The notes beneath the pieces are model-generated. The model ran no database searches, had not been told where the DNA came from, and worked only from the letters and a program-made list of their open reading frames with translations. Below are positions 42,133 through 49,575 of a stretch of 64,000 nt of DNA, in pieces. The position numbers were made by a program, and so were the translations under genes. The first letter of the stretch is position 1. The number at the start of each line of letters is the position of its first letter. The stretch is taken from positions 45,811 through 109,810 of IMG/VR virus record IMGVR_UViG_3300046313_000683, one strand, 5' to 3'. Source of the stretch: a virus.

Positions 42133-42220
42133 TGGTGGATAAAGTAGGATTCGAACCCACGGAACCTTTCGATTCGCTGCGTTTCAAGCGCAGTGCTATA
42201 GACCACTCAGCCATTTATCC
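42133..42220 (-). tRNA. tRNA-Ser (TGA), CCA encoded
   Basis: Acceptor GGATAAA/TTTATCC, anticodon CTGCG-CTTGAAA-CGCAG (TGA), long variable arm, T arm GTGGG-TTCGAAT-CCTAC, A and CCA. Confidence 0.9.
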
Positions 42221-42479
42221 CAAATTCTTCTTGCGTTGGTACTCACGGTCGTATTTACGACCTCTACCTCTATTCTTACTCTTAAAAGTGGGCAACAATG
42301 CATCACACTAGTCTAAAGTTACTTATTTGATTGTTAGCGCCATCACCATCGATATGGTCACAGACTAACGGGACAGGTTGGTACATCCATTCAGCAATTC
42401 CACATTTTGGGCATTGTTTCATTCAAACTCTCAACTACAATGATCTATGTAAGACCTACGGTGCACACTTCCAATATTC

Positions 42480-42737
42480 TTACATTACTATACCAGTAGA
42501 ATTAGTTTCAATCGATACACTATCTAACAGCGACTTGACTGCGGCGTTGAGCTCATCCCATTCAGCTGGATCAAACTTGACAACACCATTTTCTGAAGTA
42601 TCATCACTTTGTTGCAATTCAATGAAGTACCCACCAGCTTCGTCATTCAAACGAACGTGTGTAACACCTTCACCAAAGATAGGATTAACCCCCTCTGCGT
42701 GGACTGAGATTGCAATTATCGTTTGTTTGTATTTCAT
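42480..42737 (-). CDS. Small hypothetical protein
   Basis: 85 aa from ATG 42737, 1 nt beyond the upstream stop. Beta-rich (MKYKQTIIAISVHAEGVNPI, GYFIELQQSD), acidic C-terminal helix. Last gene of a three-gene block 43094-42480. Unknown function. The 260 bp to its left (42221-42479) hold no gene that I can support. Confidence 0.55.
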   Translation of the reverse strand: MKYKQTIIAISVHAEGVNPIFGEGVTHVRLNDEAGGYFIELQQSDDTSENGVVKFDPAEWDELNAAVKSLLDSVSIETNSTGIVM

Positions 42738-42738
42738 G

Positions 42739-42915
42739 TTAATCTTTAAAGTGAAAGTTTTCAAATTCTTCAAGTGTTACTGAAGCAATCAAGTGCTTGG
42801 TGAAGTAATACGCATCTTTTTGACCGTTATTATCAGTTAGCGCCCACAACCGTAGGCTGCGGTCATACCACAGTGTGAAGTCGTATTTTGCGACAAGAGC
42901 TTTGTATTTGTTCAT
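42739..42915 (-). CDS. Small hypothetical protein
   Basis: 58 aa from ATG 42915, overlapping the TAA of the preceding frame-shifted gene (TAATATG). Starts MNKYKALVAKYDFTLWYDRSLR; looks like a short PepSY/YcfA-type alpha-beta unit but not recognised. Confidence 0.55.
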   Translation of the reverse strand: MNKYKALVAKYDFTLWYDRSLRLWALTDNNGQKDAYYFTKHLIASVTLEEFENFHFKD

Positions 42916-42916
42916 A

Positions 42917-43094
42917 TTAAGCAATCAGAGTTTCCCCGATGATGAACTCAATGCGACGAACTTTTGGTGTAGCACCGATCAATTGACCTTTGTAGAAAAT
43001 GCTCCAGCACTTCCCAAACAGTTTAGCGGTATATGCCCACGGTGATGTGGCGGAAACCTTTGTAAGCACAAGTGTGAATAGTGATTTTTGTCAT
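42917..43094 (-). pseudogene. Small gene split by a +1 frameshift
   Basis: ATG 43094 gives MTKITIHTCAYKGFRHIT and then stops within 6 codons; shifting forward one base at about 43040 (ACC-G-TGG) continues as WAYTAKLFGKCWSIFYKGQL and ends at TAA 42917-42919, right where the next gene starts. Promoter and gene order are intact. Either a +1 programmed frameshift or a recent single-base insertion. Confidence 0.6.
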
Positions 43095-43108
43095 ATGCGT
43101 CTATTATC

Positions 43109-43136
43109 TACCCTATTTTACAAAAAGTCAACAACT
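43109..43136 (-). promoter_or_regulatory. Sigma70-type promoter for the 43094-42480 genes
   Basis: Minus strand TTGACT, about 17 nt, GATAAT, just upstream of the ATG at 43094. Confidence 0.6.
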
Positions 43137-43139
43137 ATA

Positions 43140-43367
43140 TTATACAGAGCGATTGCGGAAATTACTTTGCAATGCTCGTTTGCAGTCAGCAAGCGTACGA
43201 ATAAACATTCCACCTTTTCGTACGCAATCGCTGTACACTTTATTACCAGCGTCATCGGTAACTACCATCAACACAGCATCAATTGCGGCATTACTACCTT
43301 GTGACCACTTAGCATACTGATCACCACAAGTCTTAATGTAATTAACTGATGTGAAGGTTGTTTTCAT
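43140..43367 (-). CDS. Small hypothetical protein
   Basis: 75 aa from ATG 43367 with AAAGGA 8 nt upstream. MKTTFTSVNYIKTCGDQYAK; basic C-terminus LADCKRALQSNFRNRSV. Own promoter upstream. Unknown. Confidence 0.55.
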   Translation of the reverse strand: MKTTFTSVNYIKTCGDQYAKWSQGSNAAIDAVLMVVTDDAGNKVYSDCVRKGGMFIRTLADCKRALQSNFRNRSV

Positions 43368-43395
43368 TTCGTGTCCTTTGTTCGTCAATATGGTT

Positions 43396-43423
43396 ATTTT
43401 ACCCTATTTTTCACAAAAGTCAA
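43396..43423 (-). promoter_or_regulatory. Sigma70-type promoter
   Basis: Minus strand TTGACT, 16-nt spacer, TAAAAT, ahead of the gene at 43140-43367. Confidence 0.6.
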
Positions 43424-43431
43424 CAAATACT

Positions 43432-43505
43432 TGGTGGTCAGTGCAAGAATCGAACTTGCGACAGTGGCGTATGAAACCGCAGTTATACCATTTAACTAAC
43501 TGACC
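43432..43505 (-). tRNA. tRNA-Met or Ile2 (CAT), CCA encoded
   Basis: Acceptor GGTCAGT/ACTGACC, D stem GTTA/TAAC-like with GG, anticodon loop TTCATAC (CAT), T arm GCAAG-TTCGATT-CTTGC, A and CCA. Overlaps the 3' end of the GNAT-like gene by a few bases. Confidence 0.82.
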
Positions 43506-44131
43506 ATGTGTTTGTACCGAATCGATAGTGGCACCGAGGATATCACGAGACGGCGAGCCTGGTGTTTGTTATCATTGCCCCAAATTTCTTTACTTGATGC
43601 AAGCGCTTGATACTCCCGGTCGTTATTGATTTTGGTAATTTCACGAGGAGGAATGAGACTAATGTAATACACATTCAACCCCATTCGAAGTGCTTCGAGA
43701 ATTCGCTTGTCCCAAAATCGCTGACCATCTTCCGTCTGCATCGAATCAGTGATCATCACTTTATAGTGTTGCAACAAACTATTGAAAAAGATTTCTTTCG
43801 CTAGTCCCTCTGTTTCAAACACTTTGGTGTTGCGCCACACCATCACTTGTTGAGCACACTGGTGGCCAATAAACGTATTGTTCTGGAGTGTAAATCGTAC
43901 AGCGTACACAACTTGCTTTGTGTCATTATCAATCAATGCGTAGGCGCGAGGAGCTTCGTACAGTGTGTAATCGCCATACTGCTTAATAGCTACAGCTTTT
44001 TTCGTCGCAAAAAACTGATCAACAAAATGTTTATTTTTTGTAGGAGTTGTTAGATCAAATTCCGTTGGATATACATTTTGCGGCATTTCAAACAGCTCTT
44101 GTACTTCTGGAAACATTTCAGAAAATTTCAT
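43496..44131 (-). CDS. GNAT-like phage protein with capsid-targeting-like start
   Basis: 211 aa from ATG 44131 (MKFSEMFPEVQELFEMP; LFE-M fits the LxE site). The centre (YALIDNDTKQVVYAVRF, QVMVWRNTKVFETEGLAKEIFFNSL) follows the GNAT strand-loop-helix order found in phage head- or tail-associated acetyltransferase-like proteins. Substrate unknown. Its stop lies at the edge of tRNA-Met. Confidence 0.55.
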   Translation of the reverse strand: MKFSEMFPEVQELFEMPQNVYPTEFDLTTPTKNKHFVDQFFATKKAVAIKQYGDYTLYEAPRAYALIDNDTKQVVYAVRFTLQNNTFIGHQCAQQVMVWRNTKVFETEGLAKEIFFNSLLQHYKVMITDSMQTEDGQRFWDKRILEALRMGLNVYYISLIPPREITKINNDREYQALASSKEIWGNDNKHQARRLVISSVPLSIRYKHMVS

Positions 44132-44181
44132 AGTGAAATCAATTATAGCGATATTTACATTTGTGTACAAATGTAATAATT

Positions 44182-44255
44182 TGGGTTGAACCGGGGAATC
44201 TAACCCTCTCTACCTGTTTCACAGACAGGTGTGCGGACACTACACTAGGAACAAC
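44182..44255 (-). tRNA. tRNA-His (GTG), CCA encoded
   Basis: Anticodon CCTGT-CTGTGAA-ACAGG (GTG); D stem GTG/CAC; C73 before CCA as expected for His. T loop TTAGATT has A at position 56 and the acceptor has mismatches, so it may be poorly functional. Confidence 0.75.
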
Positions 44256-44263
44256 ATGACTAT

Positions 44264-44351
44264 TGGCGGAAGAATGAGGTAATGCTCCCCAAGCCCTTAC
44301 AGACTCCAACTGATTTCGAAACAGTGCTACACCTTGTGTAGATATTCTTCC
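44264..44351 (-). tRNA. tRNA-Ser (CGA), CCA encoded
   Basis: Acceptor GGAAGAA/TTCTTCC, D stem CTACA/TGTAG, anticodon loop TTCGAAA (CGA), variable arm AGTC/GGCT, T arm TGGGG-AGCATTA-CCTCA (A54/T58), G and CCA. Confidence 0.8.
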
Positions 44352-44366
44352 TTAAATTAAAAAACG

Positions 44367-44442
44367 TGGTAGAGCCAGTTGGTAACGCTCCAACCTGCAC
44401 TGTTTTTCAAACAGCCGCCATCACTTGATTGGCCTTGGCTCC
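44367..44442 (-). tRNA. tRNA-Phe (GAA), CCA encoded
   Basis: Acceptor GGAGCCA/TGGCTCT, D stem GCCA/TGGC, anticodon GCTGT-TTGAAAA-ACAGT (GAA), T arm GTTGG-AGCGTTA-CCAAC (A54/T58), A and CCA. Confidence 0.85.
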
Positions 44443-44516
44443 ACAAATTAAACAGGATACACTTTAGGTTTGAAGAAAAGTCAAATTGTTTGGATTTGCT
44501 GTTAGTATCCTTAATT

Positions 44517-44592
44517 TGGCGGACCATACCGGCTCTGCCCCGGCTACCTCTTGTTCGACAGACAAGCGCTCTACTAATTGAGCTAATGATCC
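44517..44592 (-). tRNA. tRNA-Asp (GTC), CCA encoded
   Basis: Acceptor GGATCAT/ATGGTCC, D arm GCTC-AATTAGTA-GAGC, anticodon CTTGT-CTGTCGA-ACAAG (GTC), T arm GCCGG-GGCAGAG-CCGGT (G54/G58), G and CCA. Confidence 0.85.
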
Positions 44593-44654
44593 TAATTTGG
44601 CGGGGTCGTTCGTTGACGAACCCATAAATACATTATAACTTCTTGATATTACGT

Positions 44655-45587
44655 ATGATTACCTGCCCAATTTGCACTAGACAATTTAACCAGCTTACAA
44701 ATTCTCACTTGAAAACTCACTCCCATACTACAGATACTTTCAAAATTGCTTTTCCGGATGTTTCACTAGTGTCCGAAGAAGTTAAACTCAAAAATATCAC
44801 AAATGGCGCAAGAGGACGAGATAAGTCTACAGCTACTCACAAGCGTAATGTTAGCATTCGACGTAGTGAGTACACTAATGATCCTACAATATGCAAGCAA
44901 TGTTCTACTCCACTATCATATAATAATAGGCATAATACATTTTGCAGTCACACCTGTGCAGGAATCGCCACTAATGCTACAAGGGATTATGTTCATTCAG
45001 TTGAAACTAAGCAAAAAATTCGCGCAGGAGTAATGAAAAATCCAGGTGGAATATATAAACTACATCTAGAAGGTATCTGGGTCTGTCACTCTCGTAACCC
45101 GAAAAATGGTAAAGCAGCGGTACGTACAATACTAGGACCATATTCAAAAGTAAGACAATGTCAAGTGTGCAATAAAACGTTTGCTACTACGACACGAAAT
45201 ACTTGCTCGAATGAATGTTATCTATTAACTCGAAGAGGTGGAGGATTTCAACCAAATTCTACGATTGTGCATCGCTCAACATATAAAGACCAACAAATGG
45301 ACTCAGGCGCTGAACTTGCATTTGCAAAATTACTGGATTCACACAATATTGAATGGCTGAAAAATTCTACAACATACTTTACTTTCACTTATCCAACTGG
45401 AAAGCCAGGAAAGTATTATCCAGACTTCTATCTTCCGAAATATAACGCATGGATTGAAATTAAAGGTAAAAAGTACTACCGGAGTGATGACCCAATTCGG
45501 TGGGCAGTAGTACCAAACCACGAATGCATATTTTCTCATCAACTAAGGTTGCCTGCAGTCTGTACGGGTAATGCTCCCGTTCTTTAG
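44655..45587 (+). CDS. Homing endonuclease-like protein, zinc fingers plus PD-(D/E)XK fold
   Basis: About 310 aa from ATG 44655; no clear ribosome-binding site. One of the few plus-strand genes. N-terminal MITCPICTRQFNQLTNSHLKTH zinc finger, two more Cys4/treble-clef units (CKQC...FCSHTC; CQVCNKTF...CSNEC), then SGAELAFAKLLDSHNIEW and KYYPDFYLPKYNAWIEIKGKKY, a Vsr/PD-(D/E)XK nuclease core. Same architecture type as the enzyme splitting DNA polymerase. Its 3' end overlaps tRNA-Asp on the other strand. Probably an invader of the tRNA array. Confidence 0.75.
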   Translation: MITCPICTRQFNQLTNSHLKTHSHTTDTFKIAFPDVSLVSEEVKLKNITNGARGRDKSTATHKRNVSIRRSEYTNDPTICKQCSTPLSYNNRHNTFCSHTCAGIATNATRDYVHSVETKQKIRAGVMKNPGGIYKLHLEGIWVCHSRNPKNGKAAVRTILGPYSKVRQCQVCNKTFATTTRNTCSNECYLLTRRGGGFQPNSTIVHRSTYKDQQMDSGAELAFAKLLDSHNIEWLKNSTTYFTFTYPTGKPGKYYPDFYLPKYNAWIEIKGKKYYRSDDPIRWAVVPNHECIFSHQLRLPAVCTGNAPVL

Positions 45588-45627
45588 CAGTGACAGTGCT
45601 ATGTGCGTCTATGAACACTTACAGACT
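45557..45627 (-). tRNA. tRNA-Asp (GTC), second copy
   Basis: Acceptor AGTCTGT/ACAGACT, D stem GTG/CAC, anticodon TAGCA-CTGTCAC-TGCTA (GTC), T arm ACGGG-AGCATTA-CCCGT (A54/T58). Flanks TTGCCTGC/GCAGGCAA make a 15-bp perfect stem (45549-45563 with 45621-45635). Confidence 0.85.
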
Positions 45628-45635
45628 GCAGGCAA

Positions 45636-45762
45636 CCCTACAAATTCTTACTGACTATTTGGTAAACCTCGGTCAGTAAGCGAGGTGTGCTACCCATCCA
45701 CTTTGCAGTAGGGTAGGGCAGAGGGAAGCCGATCCTTCACAGGATGAGCGAGAAAAGTGGTT
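45636..45762. other. Hairpin-rich spacer
   Basis: CTGAC...GTCAG, CCTCG...CGAGG and CCACTTT...AAAAGTGG stems; a tRNA-like unit without recognisable T arm. No protein gene. Confidence 0.35.
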
Positions 45763-45838
45763 TGAGTAGGGGGAGTTGAACCCCTGCTTACGCGTTTCCG
45801 TGAAAGGGAAATGACCGATACCGACAGTCGACTACTCA
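45763..45838 (-). tRNA. tRNA-Glu (TTC)
   Basis: Acceptor TGAGTAG/CTACTCA, anticodon TTTCC-CTTTCAC-GGAAA (TTC), T arm GGGG-TTCAACT-CCCC. CCA not encoded. Confidence 0.85.
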
Positions 45839-45848
45839 AATATTATGG

Positions 45849-45922
45849 TGGTAGGATCGGACGGTTACGCTCCGTCGAAGCCGCGTTATCAGCACGGTAT
45901 TTTTCTATTAAATTACGATCCC
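45849..45922 (-). tRNA. tRNA-Ile (GAT), CCA encoded
   Basis: Acceptor GGGATCG/CGATCCT, D stem ATTT/AAAT, anticodon CCGTG-CTGATAA-CGCGG (GAT), T arm GACGG-AGCGTAA-CCGTC (A54/T58), A and CCA. Confidence 0.85.
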
Positions 45923-45966
45923 ATAAATCCATGTCGAAACACACTCACACTGAATGCGCTTTGAAA

Positions 45967-46041
45967 TGGAGGGGCCGGAGGGACTCGAACCCTCGTGGAC
46001 CGGGTAAAAACCGGATATTCTAGCCGCTAAATTACGGCCCC
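45967..46041 (-). tRNA. tRNA-Lys (TTT), CCA encoded
   Basis: Acceptor GGGGCCG/CGGCCCC, D stem TT/AA-type with GG, anticodon CCGG-TTTTTAC-CCGG (TTT), T arm GAGGG-TTCGAGT-CCCTC, T and CCA. Confidence 0.85.
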
Positions 46042-46096
46042 ATAAAACACACGCAAATTTTTAATGATCTTTTGCACCAACCTCGATCGATTAGGC

Positions 46097-46126
46097 AATA
46101 AAAAAGGCTCCTATTTGGAGCCCTTG
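46097..46126 (-). terminator. Rho-independent terminator ahead of the tRNA array
   Basis: Minus strand AAGGGCTCC-AAATA-GGAGCC followed by TTTTTTATT. Nearly the same hairpin as at 17260-17290, in the same position relative to its promoters, small ORF and tRNA array. Confidence 0.8.
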
Positions 46127-46153
46127 TTTCTACATTCTGGAGAAGTTCTTTGT

Positions 46154-46258
46154 TTAGAATTCTACTCCGACGTGAACAAGGGCGCACATATCATCTGAAC
46201 GATCGCTAAAGCGTTCGCTCATTGTATGTTTGCTAATAATCACGGAAGAGGAAAACAT
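46154..46258 (-). CDS. 34-aa leader-like ORF
   Basis: ATG 46258 to TAA 46154-46156; begins MFSSSVIISKHTMSERF. Weak ribosome-binding site. Lies between promoters and terminator, the same place as the 35-aa ORF at 17316-17423, but unrelated in sequence. Confidence 0.4.
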   Translation of the reverse strand: MFSSSVIISKHTMSERFSDRSDDMCALVHVGVEF

Positions 46259-46309
46259 TTGGAAAAACTTTCTTTGTTAATGTATATATGGCTCAATGCC
46301 AAAAGGCTA

Positions 46310-46338
46310 ACTATATTTGGTAAACTATTTGTGCTCAA
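46310..46338 (-). promoter_or_regulatory. Sigma70-type promoter
   Basis: Minus strand TTGAGC, 17 nt, TATAGT. Confidence 0.65.
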
Positions 46339-46374
46339 CAGTCAGTTTTTAACTTTTTGTGAACCGATTTGTCT

Positions 46375-46403
46375 AATGTAACACACTTTTCAAATCTGGT
46401 CAA
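46375..46403 (-). promoter_or_regulatory. Sigma70-type promoter, repeated family
   Basis: Minus strand TTGACC, 17 nt, TACATT, with the same flanks as the promoters at 17541 and 17611. Confidence 0.75.
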
Positions 46404-46441
46404 CAGGCTTTTTAAAAACTTTTTATTGAACCGATTTGTCT

Positions 46442-46470
46442 AATGTAGTTGATTTCAAGTTTGTGCTCAA
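46442..46470 (-). promoter_or_regulatory. Sigma70-type promoter, repeated family
   Basis: Minus strand TTGAGC, 17 nt, TACATT; overlaps the end of the 46467 gene. Confidence 0.7.
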
Positions 46471-47075
46471 CCTGGAACATAGAAACCAAGTCTACCAATG
46501 TGAGTCACTTGATCTTGGATGCGTACCCACTTACCTGATGACGGTGGCGGTTGATCATCTCGCCAAATTGGCCAAAACTCGTCATACTGGACTGGATCGC
46601 TATTTGGACGGAGATGCACTTCGATTATGTTCCCACCTATTAGTTCGAGATTGATGTGATCGCTCTCGACACCCCGAAGCGCAGATGGCAAGGGGAACGG
46701 ATAATCCACGCGCTTCCAATGACTAAATCGGATTAGGTCATCCTGTGTGTTGAACCCTTGGAACGTATGGGATTGTACCCAACCTTCACCAGACCTAATG
46801 TAGTCAATCGTGATGTGCCGCCCTGTGAAGACCTCGCACCAGAAAAAGTTTGGTGGGATTGGATCACCCGATCTGTGCCAACCAATCGTAGCATCCAATC
46901 CTTGTCCAGCCAGATTCGTGATTGGTCTAACAATCCACTCACCATCCTCACGAATTGTACCAGACCCGCAGTTGTATCCAAAATAACGAGCAACGTAGAG
47001 CTTGCCATACCACTTGCGATCTTGTGGAGCGCATTGATCAAAAGCGGTGAAATCGTCAACAATAGGTGCAACCAT
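46467..47075 (-). CDS. Conserved hypothetical phage protein
   Basis: 202 aa from ATG 47075 (GTG 47087 also possible). Contains GYNCGSGTIREDGEWIVRPI and HITIDYIRSGEGWVQ, then a Trp/Pro-rich part. Reminiscent of an ATP-grasp-like or ligase fragment but no diagnostic motif. Divergent from the plus-strand PAAR operon 90 bp away. Confidence 0.55.
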   Translation of the reverse strand: MVAPIVDDFTAFDQCAPQDRKWYGKLYVARYFGYNCGSGTIREDGEWIVRPITNLAGQGLDATIGWHRSGDPIPPNFFWCEVFTGRHITIDYIRSGEGWVQSHTFQGFNTQDDLIRFSHWKRVDYPFPLPSALRGVESDHINLELIGGNIIEVHLRPNSDPVQYDEFWPIWRDDQPPPSSGKWVRIQDQVTHIGRLGFYVPG

Positions 47076-47164
47076 ACTACAACCCACAAAGGTTTTGTTT
47101 ATTTACATGGCGTGGGCAGTGCCGTGCAATCGATAAATAATATCAATTAAGCGATGGAGGTAAG

Positions 47165-47452
47165 ATGCCAGCAATAGTTAGGGTCGGTGATCAATGCACA
47201 GGTGATGGTTGTTTACCACCCCGTCCGAATATTGGAGGAAGTTCCAATGTATTCATCAATGGTATTGGTGTCCACAGAGTGTCCGATGGTTGGGCAACCC
47301 ACTCTTGTGGGAACACAGTCCACTCAGGTGCAGTACAAGCATCTGGTAGTGGAACAGTATTTGCTAACGATCTTGGGGTGGCAAGGATCGGTGACAGTAT
47401 TAGTTGCGGGGCTGCTGATGCTCAGGGTAGTTCTAATGTGTTTGCAGGATAA
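47165..47452 (+). CDS. PAAR-domain spike-tip protein
   Basis: 95 aa, ATG 47165 with GGAGG 7 nt upstream. Three PAAR repeats of the pattern RVGDQCTG, GVHRVSDGWATHSCG and GVARIGDSISCG with the metal-binding His/Cys. PAAR proteins form the sharp cone at the end of the central tail spike that pierces the outer membrane. Read on the plus strand, unlike most neighbours. Confidence 0.9.
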   Translation: MPAIVRVGDQCTGDGCLPPRPNIGGSSNVFINGIGVHRVSDGWATHSCGNTVHSGAVQASGSGTVFANDLGVARIGDSISCGAADAQGSSNVFAG

Positions 47453-47454
47453 TT

Positions 47455-47952
47455 ATGGCTACTAGTACAGCACCAACATATACACTAAACCCAACTACAA
47501 CAGAGTTGGGGCATTCAGAAGGTTCTGAATCAGTTTATACATTCAGTGTTTCTGTAACAGGAATTGGTACAGTTGCACCACCAATCACTCATATTGAGTT
47601 ATCTCCAACGCTTCAAGCAGTAGCTACGTCGTCTATCAACACCAACGGGACTGGGACGGTAATAATTGGTACGAGCTCGGTGTACCCGTGGACATTGTCA
47701 TTTAAAAAGATTGATGATAACACAATAATTACCGAGAACGATAATTGGGTTGCACCGCCAAATGGGGCTGTATTTAATTACACAAAACACTTAACCCCAC
47801 CTAGTTTAACAATCGATGTATATGCAGGTATACCTGATATAGAAACTGGTACTACTACGACTATCCACCAACAGTATTCGGTAACAGCAACGCCCAACTT
47901 CTCAGCTGGGCGTGACCAATTGGTAGCACTAGCTCACGCTAGTCCGGTTTAA
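47455..47952 (+). CDS. Beta-rich protein linked to the PAAR gene
   Basis: 165 aa, ATG 47455, 2 nt after the PAAR stop. Thr/Ser/Gly-rich, repeated beta-strand pattern (GSESVYTFSVSVTGIG), no catalytic motif. Operon with PAAR and convergent with the 47949 gene suggests a tail-spike or baseplate accessory. Confidence 0.6.
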   Translation: MATSTAPTYTLNPTTTELGHSEGSESVYTFSVSVTGIGTVAPPITHIELSPTLQAVATSSINTNGTGTVIIGTSSVYPWTLSFKKIDDNTIITENDNWVAPPNGAVFNYTKHLTPPSLTIDVYAGIPDIETGTTTTIHQQYSVTATPNFSAGRDQLVALAHASPV

Positions 47953-48545
47953 TCTGTAGTGATTCGGTAAGGGTCACGCAATACGAGTGCAGCAGAAGCA
48001 TCAGAATGTGGACTGACTTGCCACAGCATAGTCTGACCACTGTCAGCAGCAGTTCGTGCAACCTCATTGACAAATAAATCCACGTCGTTGAAATCAATCT
48101 CAGTGTACACAGCACCCGCTTTAAATGCAACCTGAACATTACTGACTCGTTCGACGAGTTGACTGACTACCGATGTAGATAACCAGTAAGCACTATGTTT
48201 ACCATCAGCAGCCAATTGAGCATCAATCAGCGATAATACACCTCCACTAATATACCCAACAAGTGTTAGTGTAATACTAGAAGGTACATTACCGTGCGCA
48301 GCAATTAGATTTGACACAACCAATGAAAGTGCACCAGCGTTTGCATCGACCCACTTTTGCACAATCTTTGAACTAACACCAATCGCAGTACCTGCGTTAT
48401 CAAGCTCAATAACAACTTTTGATCCAGCCGGTTCTGTAAACCCAATATAAGGAATGGTTGGTAATTTATCTGCTTCTTTTTCTGTGCTAGCTTTGACTGC
48501 TTTAAGTACGTGCTTTAAAGATTTGTATTTTGGAAAGGAAATCAT
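47949..48545 (-). CDS. Hypothetical protein
   Basis: 198 aa from ATG 48545; the ORF continues upstream into the primase gene. Starts MISFPKYKSLKHVLKAVKAS, then Val/Ala-rich mixed fold. No family recognised; last four bases overlap the convergent 47455 gene. Confidence 0.55.
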   Translation of the reverse strand: MISFPKYKSLKHVLKAVKASTEKEADKLPTIPYIGFTEPAGSKVVIELDNAGTAIGVSSKIVQKWVDANAGALSLVVSNLIAAHGNVPSSITLTLVGYISGGVLSLIDAQLAADGKHSAYWLSTSVVSQLVERVSNVQVAFKAGAVYTEIDFNDVDLFVNEVARTAADSGQTMLWQVSPHSDASAALVLRDPYRITTD

Positions 48546-48570
48546 ATGGGTTATTTCTATAAGGTTAAAA

Positions 48571-49575
48571 TTAATTCGAACACCACAATCCGAGTTTAAG
48601 TTGTGCTTCGTATTTAGATGTCGTTGCTTTGGATACAATTTGTCGCTCAGTGTACAACCGCCCATACTGAATGACAGCGTCATTTATATCCTGTGCTCCA
48701 CCTATATCTGGGAAGCTGAGAGAATACCCGTGCTCTAGTGCTTGCATTGCCATAGCATAGCCGCGCTTATCACGCTGTGGAACAACTATCTTTTGTTTGT
48801 GTGTACCATTCAGTGCTCTAACGTGAAATGATGTAAACTCACTGCCAAGGATTGCCACACCGTCTATACACATCGCATCAAATGTTCCTTCGCACACAAT
48901 CACATAGTCCTTAGAGTGGTCGTCTATGTTGTGATAGCCGAATAGGACATTTGTTTTAGGAGCGGATGGAGACTCCCACCTACGCTCCGCACCAGTGAAA
49001 GATCGACCTTGGTAAAATATTACTTGGTTAGAACGGTTGTAGATCGGAATAATCACACGGCCGTGCCAGATGTCACGTGGTTTTGTTGTAGTGGAAATCA
49101 TCAAACCATACTTTGCAAAATCCACAAATCGATCGCTAACATATTTAATAGCGTTAGCGTGGTTTGGGTTGGCGGTATTCAGAAACTCAAACTCATCTGG
49201 TAACTCGAGCGCTACAGGTTGTTGAACCGATAAGCGGTACTCGCGTTCATCATCTGTTTCCGAAGCCTCAGATCCCTGCGACTGAAAACTAGCGAACAGT
49301 GTTTTACGAGCTGCTGTGATATCAATACCAAACGCAGTGAGTACTTGATACATCCCCTTTGAGAACTTTTGTGAAGATTGGGAGTGCCCAGCTACATGAG
49401 AACAATTGAAGCAATGGAATGCAACAGTATTATTTTCAAATAGAAAACCACCACGATTTTTATAGTCGTTACAGATTCTACACTTAATTGTGTACCATCC
49501 AGAAGCAGAGGGAGACCTTGTTCCCAAGATCCCACTCTGTTTAATCACATTTTCAAGTGTTTCAGTTTCGAACAT
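48571..49575 (-). CDS. DnaG-type DNA primase
   Basis: 334 aa, ATG 49575. N-terminal zinc ribbon CRICNDYKNRGG...CFNCSHVAGH, then a TOPRIM domain with Glu in VCEGTFDAMCIDG and the DxD-like VPQRDKRGYA. Similar size to T4 gp61. It makes RNA primers on the lagging strand. Directly upstream of the ClpP-like gene with no gap to the next stop. Confidence 0.85.
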   Translation of the reverse strand: MFETETLENVIKQSGILGTRSPSASGWYTIKCRICNDYKNRGGFLFENNTVAFHCFNCSHVAGHSQSSQKFSKGMYQVLTAFGIDITAARKTLFASFQSQGSEASETDDEREYRLSVQQPVALELPDEFEFLNTANPNHANAIKYVSDRFVDFAKYGLMISTTTKPRDIWHGRVIIPIYNRSNQVIFYQGRSFTGAERRWESPSAPKTNVLFGYHNIDDHSKDYVIVCEGTFDAMCIDGVAILGSEFTSFHVRALNGTHKQKIVVPQRDKRGYAMAMQALEHGYSLSFPDIGGAQDINDAVIQYGRLYTERQIVSKATTSKYEAQLKLGLWCSN

